32,785 nt of DNA, taken from contig JAFZRY010000031.1 in the NCBI GenBank assembly GCA_017619615.1, positions 1 through 32,785 of the forward strand, read 5' to 3'. This stretch comes from Lachnospiraceae bacterium. GTDB taxonomy: Bacteria; Bacillota; Clostridia; Lachnospirales; Lachnospiraceae. The stretch's first letter is position 1. Every line of letters starts with the position of its first letter. The notes beneath the pieces are model-generated. The model did not search any database and had not been told where the DNA came from. It saw nothing but the letters and a program-made list of their open reading frames with translations. The position numbers and the translations under genes are program-made. This document shows, in pieces, positions 29,034 to 32,785 of the stretch.

Positions 29034-30002
29034 ATGGTTTATCCCACTTATGAGCAGAAACATGTGCCCCTGACGGATCCGGCCGCTGTGCGCGAGGTTT
29101 TCCGGGAAGGATATGAGAACGGCCGGGCGGCCTGCGAATACGGGACCGCCGCGTCCTACATTCCGGAGCTGGCCAAGGCGGACGCCGCCGCATTCGGACT
29201 GTATGCGTGGAAAAAAGACGGCGAGGTCATCGACCTGGGCGATACGACGACACGCTTTTCCATCCAAAGCATCAGCAAGGTCATCAATCTGGCCGTGGCG
29301 CTGAAATTCCTCGGTTTCCGCGAGACGTTTTCGCACGTGCTGATGGAGCCGACCGGGGACGCGTTCAATTCCATCGTGAAGCTGGACCTGGTCGAAAGCC
29401 GCCCGTTCAATCCCATGATCAACGCCGGTGCCATCCAGGTCATGTCGCTGCTGGAGCCGGAATTCAGTTTTGAGGAGCTGCTGGAATTCGCGCGGGCGAT
29501 CTGCCTGGACGACGGCATTGAGCTGAACGAGAGCGTCTACCGCTCCGAAGCCGAGACCGGCGACCGCAACCGCGCCATCGCCTGGCTGCTGAAGAGTAAG
29601 GAAGTCATGAAGGGCGACCCGGACCGGATCACGGACCTGTATTTCAAGATGTGCTCGCTGAACGTGTCCGCAAAATCACTGGCCGGACTGGGTCTGGTGC
29701 TGGCATGCGAGGGAACGAACCCGTTTACGGGCAAGCACCTGATCGCGCCGGGCTACGTGCGCACTATCAAAAGCGTCATGTTCACCTGCGGGCTGTACGA
29801 CGAGTCCGGGGAGTTCGGCGTGAAGGTCGGTCTGCCCGCCAAAAGCGGCGTGGGCGGCGGCATCGTGTGCGCGGTAAAGGGACCGATGGGGATCGGCACG
29901 TACGGGCCGGCGCTGGACGCGAAGGGGAATTCGATCGGCGGGATCACGGCGCTGGAGCATATCGCGCACCGGCTGCGGCTGCACGTGTTCGATTATACGT
30001 AA
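29034..30002 (+). CDS. glsA: Glutaminase A
   Basis: A 322-residue beta-lactamase-fold glutaminase converting glutamine to glutamate and ammonia. The active Ser-x-x-Lys is S79-ISK in TRFSIQSISKVINL; the conserved block SRPFNPMINAGAI follows, and the C-terminal KSGVGGGIVCAVKGPMGIGTYGPALDAKGNS is complete. Start at ATG 29034 with GGAGG five bases upstream; a GTG immediately before is too close. Own promoter; terminator at 30,023. Confidence 0.96.
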   Translation: MVYPTYEQKHVPLTDPAAVREVFREGYENGRAACEYGTAASYIPELAKADAAAFGLYAWKKDGEVIDLGDTTTRFSIQSISKVINLAVALKFLGFRETFSHVLMEPTGDAFNSIVKLDLVESRPFNPMINAGAIQVMSLLEPEFSFEELLEFARAICLDDGIELNESVYRSEAETGDRNRAIAWLLKSKEVMKGDPDRITDLYFKMCSLNVSAKSLAGLGLVLACEGTNPFTGKHLIAPGYVRTIKSVMFTCGLYDESGEFGVKVGLPAKSGVGGGIVCAVKGPMGIGTYGPALDAKGNSIGGITALEHIAHRLRLHVFDYT

Positions 30003-30022
30003 ACGGCGGAAACGCGAAAAAG

Positions 30023-30051
30023 AAAACGGACGGCCGGAGCCGTCCGTTTTT
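30023..30051 (+). terminator. Bidirectional terminator after glsA
   Basis: Stem AAAACGGACGGC (30023-30034)/GCCGTCCGTTTT (30039-30050), loop CGGA, plus tail TTTTTG; minus tail TTTTCTTTTTC. Confidence 0.94.
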
Positions 30052-30069
30052 GTATGTTTTGCGAAGAAA

Positions 30070-30098
30070 GATGACAAAAGAACCGTCCCTTTGTCATC
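30070..30098 (-). repeat. Palindrome family 2, probably also pgsA terminator
   Basis: GATGACAAA (30070-30078)/TTTGTCATC (30090-30098) around a loop containing GAACCGTCCC. On the minus strand it is followed by TTTCTTCG and lies 18 bases after pgsA, so it may also stop transcription. Confidence 0.75.
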
Positions 30099-30115
30099 GG
30101 CCCGCCCCGTCATTG

Positions 30116-30697
30116 TCATTCTTCCGGCGGATGCTCCTTGTACTCCCTCGCCAGCCTGGTGTTCCTTATCGCGTACAGCACCAGCGACAGGATCTGGAAG
30201 AACAGCGTGATGCTCATCGTGATCCACGAGTACACCGCGGGGACGCGGCCGGGCCAGACCAGGTGGAAGGCCATGGTGAAGTACAGGCAGAAGGTGGTGA
30301 CTTTGCCGTACCATTCGGCCTGGGCGACGTGGTGGCTGCGCTTGATGACGAGGAGCATCAGGATGCCCAGATAGATCTCCTTGACCACCATGATCCCCAG
30401 CGGAATCAGGAAGAACCAGTATTTATAGCACAGCGCGAACAGGATCGCGGCCTGGTTCAGCTTATCCGCCACCGGGTCCAGTGCCTTGCCGAAATCGCTG
30501 ACCATATGGTATTTCCGCGCGATAAAGCCGTCCAGGAAGTCCGTGAAGAAGGACAGCGCGAGGATCGCCGCGGACAGGGGCGGGTTCTGCAGCCCCAGAT
30601 TGATCCACAAAAACACCGGGATCAGCAGGATCCGGAAAATAGTCAGGATATTCGGGATGGTCAGGATCTTATTGGAATAATCCTTCTGCTCGTCCAT
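30116..30697 (-). CDS. pgsA: CDP-alcohol phosphatidyltransferase (PgsA-like)
   Basis: A 193-residue membrane enzyme with the CDP-alcohol phosphotransferase motif D-x2-D-G-x2-A-R-x8-G-x3-D-x3-D, seen as DFLDGFIARKYHMVSDFGKALDPVADK, and about five membrane helices. Most similar in plan to CDP-diacylglycerol-glycerol-3-phosphate phosphatidyltransferases; the exact alcohol is not proven by sequence. It follows deoD after 15 bases on the same strand and is likely co-transcribed. Confidence 0.88.
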   Translation of the reverse strand: MDEQKDYSNKILTIPNILTIFRILLIPVFLWINLGLQNPPLSAAILALSFFTDFLDGFIARKYHMVSDFGKALDPVADKLNQAAILFALCYKYWFFLIPLGIMVVKEIYLGILMLLVIKRSHHVAQAEWYGKVTTFCLYFTMAFHLVWPGRVPAVYSWITMSITLFFQILSLVLYAIRNTRLAREYKEHPPEE

Positions 30698-30712
30698 GTT
30701 GCGCAGGCCCCC

Positions 30713-31429
30713 TTACAGCGCGATGGCGGTCTCCAGGGCCAGCTTCATCATATCCGTGAACGCGTTCTGGCGCAGTTCCGCGGAGATCTCCTGCTTCGTC
30801 ACGAACGAATCCGAGATCGTCAGGAAGCACGCCGCGTCCTTGCCCAGGTAATTGGCGTTGTGGAACAGCGCGAAGCTCTCCATCTCCACGCAGTCGGAAC
30901 CGGTGCGGTCCCGCAGCTCCTGCCAGGTCCCGCGCTTCGGGTCGGTATAGAACACGTCGCTGGAATGCACGCGCGCCAGCTTGCAGGGGATCCCCAGTTC
31001 CTTCGCCTTTTCCAGCGCCACTTTGTTGATCTTCTCGCTCGGATACAGGATGTGGTCCTCGCAGCCGTTCTGCACGAACGCGTAGTTGGATTCGCTGTAC
31101 GCGGAATCCGCCAGGCAGACGTCCAGCACGTTCAGTTCCGCGTTGTAGGAGCCGGCGGAGCCGATGCGGATGATGTTCTCCACGCCGTACTGCGTGTACA
31201 GCTCATACGAATAAATGCCGATGCTGGGCATGCCCATGCCGGAGGCCATCACGGAGACCGGGACGCCCTTGTAGGTACCGGTAAAGCCCAGGCAGTTGCG
31301 CACGGAAGTCACCAGTTTGGCGTCTTCCAGGAAGTTTTCCGCCACGAATTTGGCGCGGAGCGGGTCGCCGGGCATCAAGACGGTCTTGGCAAAATCGCCG
31401 GGGTTCGCAGCATTATGAGGGGTAGGCAT
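30713..31429 (-). CDS. deoD: Purine-nucleoside phosphorylase (DeoD type)
   Basis: A 238-residue hexameric-type nucleoside phosphorylase. Motifs: VLMPGDPLRAKFVAENF, VMASGMGMPSIGIYSYEL, IRIGSAGSY, and CVEMESFALFHNANYLGKDAACFLTISDSF, including the catalytic Asp after TIS. It splits purine (deoxy)nucleosides with phosphate for salvage. GAAAGGAG before ATG 31429. Strong promoter at 31466. The downstream gene is pgsA, with no functional link. Confidence 0.96.
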   Translation of the reverse strand: MPTPHNAANPGDFAKTVLMPGDPLRAKFVAENFLEDAKLVTSVRNCLGFTGTYKGVPVSVMASGMGMPSIGIYSYELYTQYGVENIIRIGSAGSYNAELNVLDVCLADSAYSESNYAFVQNGCEDHILYPSEKINKVALEKAKELGIPCKLARVHSSDVFYTDPKRGTWQELRDRTGSDCVEMESFALFHNANYLGKDAACFLTISDSFVTKQEISAELRQNAFTDMMKLALETAIAL

Positions 31430-31465
31430 AGGGGTCTCCTTTCAGGTCGGAATTAAAGCAGTATT

Positions 31466-31494
31466 ATTATATACCATCGGAAAAAGATTTGCAA
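31466..31494 (-). promoter_or_regulatory. Promoter of deoD-pgsA
   Basis: Minus strand TTGCAA (31489-31494), 17 bp, TATAAT (31466-31471). Confidence 0.86.
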
Positions 31495-31559
31495 AGGATA
31501 TATGAAGACAAATTCATGTTTATGCGGTAGCATGCGGCAGAGAAAGGCGCCACATCTCC

Positions 31560-31588
31560 TTGCACTTCCGCCCCGTCCACGGTATAAT
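31560..31588 (+). promoter_or_regulatory. Promoter of the asparaginase gene
   Basis: TTGCAC (31560-31565), 17 bp, TATAAT (31583-31588); leader of about 25 bases. Confidence 0.86.
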
Positions 31589-31617
31589 ACATTTACCGAC
31601 AATTGCGAGGTAAGCCC

Positions 31618-32625
31618 GTGAAAAAGAAAGTATGCCTGATCTATACCGGCGGGACGATCGGTATGGTCAAAAGCGATAAGGGGTACGTCCCGAGCGGGGC
31701 GGCGTTCCTGCAGCTGCTGCAGTCGCTGCCGGAGTTTTCGAATCCGGATTTTCCGGAGTATGAGACGATCGTGTTTTCGCCGCTGCTGGATTCCAGCGAT
31801 ATCGCGGTGGATGAGTGGAACAAGCTGGGGCGGACCATTGCGTCGCGGTACAACGCGTGCGACGGGTTCGTAGTGCTGCACGGGACGGATACGATGGCGT
31901 ATTCCGCGTCCGCGCTGTCGTTCATGCTGGAGAACCTGGACAAGCCGGTGGTGTTCACCGGGTCGCAGATCCCGCTGTACGAGCTGCGGAGCGACGGGCG
32001 GGACAACCTGATCTCCGCGATCCTGCTGGCGGCGTCGGACCAGATCCATGAGGTCTGTATTTATTTCGGCGGCCAGCTGCTGCGCGGGAACCGCTCCACC
32101 AAGCTGTCCTCGGACGGGATGCACGCGTTCGATTCGCCGAATTATCCGCCGCTGGTGAAAGCCGGGATCAGTTTCAAATTCCAGCTGATGAACGATCTGC
32201 CGGCGCCGACGGGGCCGTTCCGGCTGCAGACGTTCGAATTCATGCCGCTGGGGGTCATCAAGGTGTTCCCGGGCATCCAGTTCGAACTGTTCGAGTCCAT
32301 CATGATCGAGCGGCTGAAAGGCGTCGTACTGGAAAGCTTCGGCGCGGGGAACATCCCGAGCGCGACCACCGCTCTCCTGCCCATCCTCAAGAAGGCGCAC
32401 GAAAACGGGACCATCGTGGTGGTGCGGTCGCAGTGCCCGGAGGGGAAGGTCAATCTGGGGACGTACGCAGCCAGCAGCGCGCTGAAGGAGATCGGCGCGG
32501 TGGACGGCGGGGACATGACGACAGAGGCCGCGCTGGCGAAGCTGTACTATTTGCTGAGCAAGGGGTACGAGCCGGCAAAGATCAAGGAACTGATGGAGAA
32601 GAATATCAGAGGAGAAAGAGGATAA
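31618..32625 (+). CDS. ansA: Type I L-asparaginase
   Basis: A 335-residue cytoplasmic-type asparaginase making aspartate and ammonia. Both active-site motifs are present: N-terminal IYTGGTIGM with the nucleophile Thr, and VVLHGTDTMAYSASALSF with Thr-Asp. Also DGRDNLISAILLAA and the C-terminal SQCPEGKVNLGTY, typical of the type I (AnsA) group. Start is GTG 31618, with GAGG seven bases upstream; a TTG at 31603 lies before the ribosome site. No signal peptide. No intact terminator follows: an IS element begins 26 bases after the stop. Confidence 0.95.
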   Translation: MKKKVCLIYTGGTIGMVKSDKGYVPSGAAFLQLLQSLPEFSNPDFPEYETIVFSPLLDSSDIAVDEWNKLGRTIASRYNACDGFVVLHGTDTMAYSASALSFMLENLDKPVVFTGSQIPLYELRSDGRDNLISAILLAASDQIHEVCIYFGGQLLRGNRSTKLSSDGMHAFDSPNYPPLVKAGISFKFQLMNDLPAPTGPFRLQTFEFMPLGVIKVFPGIQFELFESIMIERLKGVVLESFGAGNIPSATTALLPILKKAHENGTIVVVRSQCPEGKVNLGTYAASSALKEIGAVDGGDMTTEAALAKLYYLLSKGYEPAKIKELMEKNIRGERG

Positions 32626-32626
32626 T

Positions 32627-32650
32627 AAAAAAACAGACGCCCGGCTGATA
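32627..32650 (+). terminator. Probable 5' arm of the ansA terminator, cut by an IS insertion
   Basis: A run of seven A then CAGACGCCCGGC looks like the first half of a bidirectional hairpin (A run + GC-rich arm). No complementary arm follows before the IS end at 32,651. The second arm would be expected on the far side of the IS (inference). Confidence 0.4.
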
Positions 32651-32785
32651 TGTACCCAGTTTCCTGGACACATTGATCTATGACCGAGGCTCAACGAGTG
32701 GATGCCATTCTGTATTTAACAGGTGGCATCCACTTTGTTTTTGCCTGGATGCGCTCATTGTTGTAGTAGTCAATGTATTCGGCCA
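32651..32785. mobile_element. IS3-family insertion sequence, one end, cut by window edge
   Basis: Begins with TGTACCCAGTTTCCTGGACA (likely terminal inverted repeat, TG first), followed by the end of a minus-strand OrfB transposase. The other end and the rest of the element are outside the window, so the repeat limits are a judgement. Confidence 0.8.
32691..32785 (-). CDS. IS3-family transposase OrfB, C-terminal fragment
   Basis: The last 30 codons read ..EYIDYYNNERIQAKTKWMPPVKYRMA.. ending STR and a TGA stop at 32691-32693. The YIDYYNNERIQ-K--WMPPV-YR pattern is the end of the rve integrase domain of IS150/IS3-type OrfB proteins. The 5' part is beyond the window edge; no disruption in the visible part. 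Confidence 0.92.
   Translation of the reverse strand, partial: AEYIDYYNNERIQAKTKWMPPVKYRMASTR

Noticed and set aside
29651-31456. Plus-strand open frame of about 600 codons running out of glsA into deoD
   Set aside because: It reads through the glsA stop region, a terminator and two minus-strand genes; no protein-like features.
31453-32694. Minus-strand open frame opposite asparaginase
   Set aside because: Antisense shadow with low-complexity Arg/Gln/His composition; it also crosses the IS boundary.

Overview
The window comes from a GC-rich (about 60% by eye) anaerobic Gram-positive bacterium, most likely a member of the Clostridia. Evidence for this is the strong sigma-A type promoters (TTGACA/TTGCAA, 16-17 bp spacers, TATAAT-like -10), AGGAGG-type ribosome binding sites, a yhbY/nadD-yqeK/rsfS cluster, a YitT protein, a yybP-ykoY riboswitch and a preQ1-I riboswitch. 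Feo iron uptake, reverse rubrerythrin and rubredoxin fit an anaerobe. I cannot name the genus from sequence alone.

Left part (1-6090, all minus strand): the 5' half of a tRNA-Leu(CAA); a four-gene ferrous iron operon (feoA-feoA-feoB-Cys-rich small membrane protein), whose promoter is built around palindromic GTTAGC-N4-GCTAAC operators; then an S9 prolyl-oligopeptidase-like enzyme followed by an HD-domain protein.

Centre-left (6100-11140, plus strand): a complete yybP-ykoY (Mn2+) riboswitch with an overlapping terminator precedes an ArsB/NhaD-type permease. Next is a two-gene partner-switching module: a membrane sensor/PP2C phosphatase/anti-sigma-type kinase fusion, followed by a STAS domain fused to an APH-like kinase.

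Centre (11160-17250, minus strand): pspA; yhbY/nadD-yqeK/rsfS/membrane protein; an ECF sigma factor with a putative anti-sigma factor; YitT. Then 17,500-19,000 (plus): reverse rubrerythrin, a small unknown protein, a GlsB/YeaQ membrane protein and a 45-residue rubredoxin.

Right part: a PfoR-like PTS EIIC_2 membrane protein, a second SLC13/ArsB-like permease with an SDR oxidoreductase, and a queuosine-precursor transporter behind a preQ1-I riboswitch (all minus). Plus-strand genes follow: an orphan receiver domain, an M3 oligopeptidase, a YgjV-like protein, a secreted protein of unknown function, a PstS-like lipoprotein and glutaminase. deoD-pgsA is on the minus strand, divergent from an asparaginase. 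The right edge enters an IS3-family insertion sequence.

At least two families of short dispersed palindromes sit between genes: GGGCCGATG/CATCGGCCC-CTACG and GGGACGGTTC/GAACCGTCCC. One copy of the second family lies between two 39-bp direct repeats that duplicate the rubrerythrin -35 region. The most interesting elements are the partner-switching fusions, the Mn2+ riboswitch in front of an ArsB/NhaD permease, and the operator-in-spacer design of the feo promoter.
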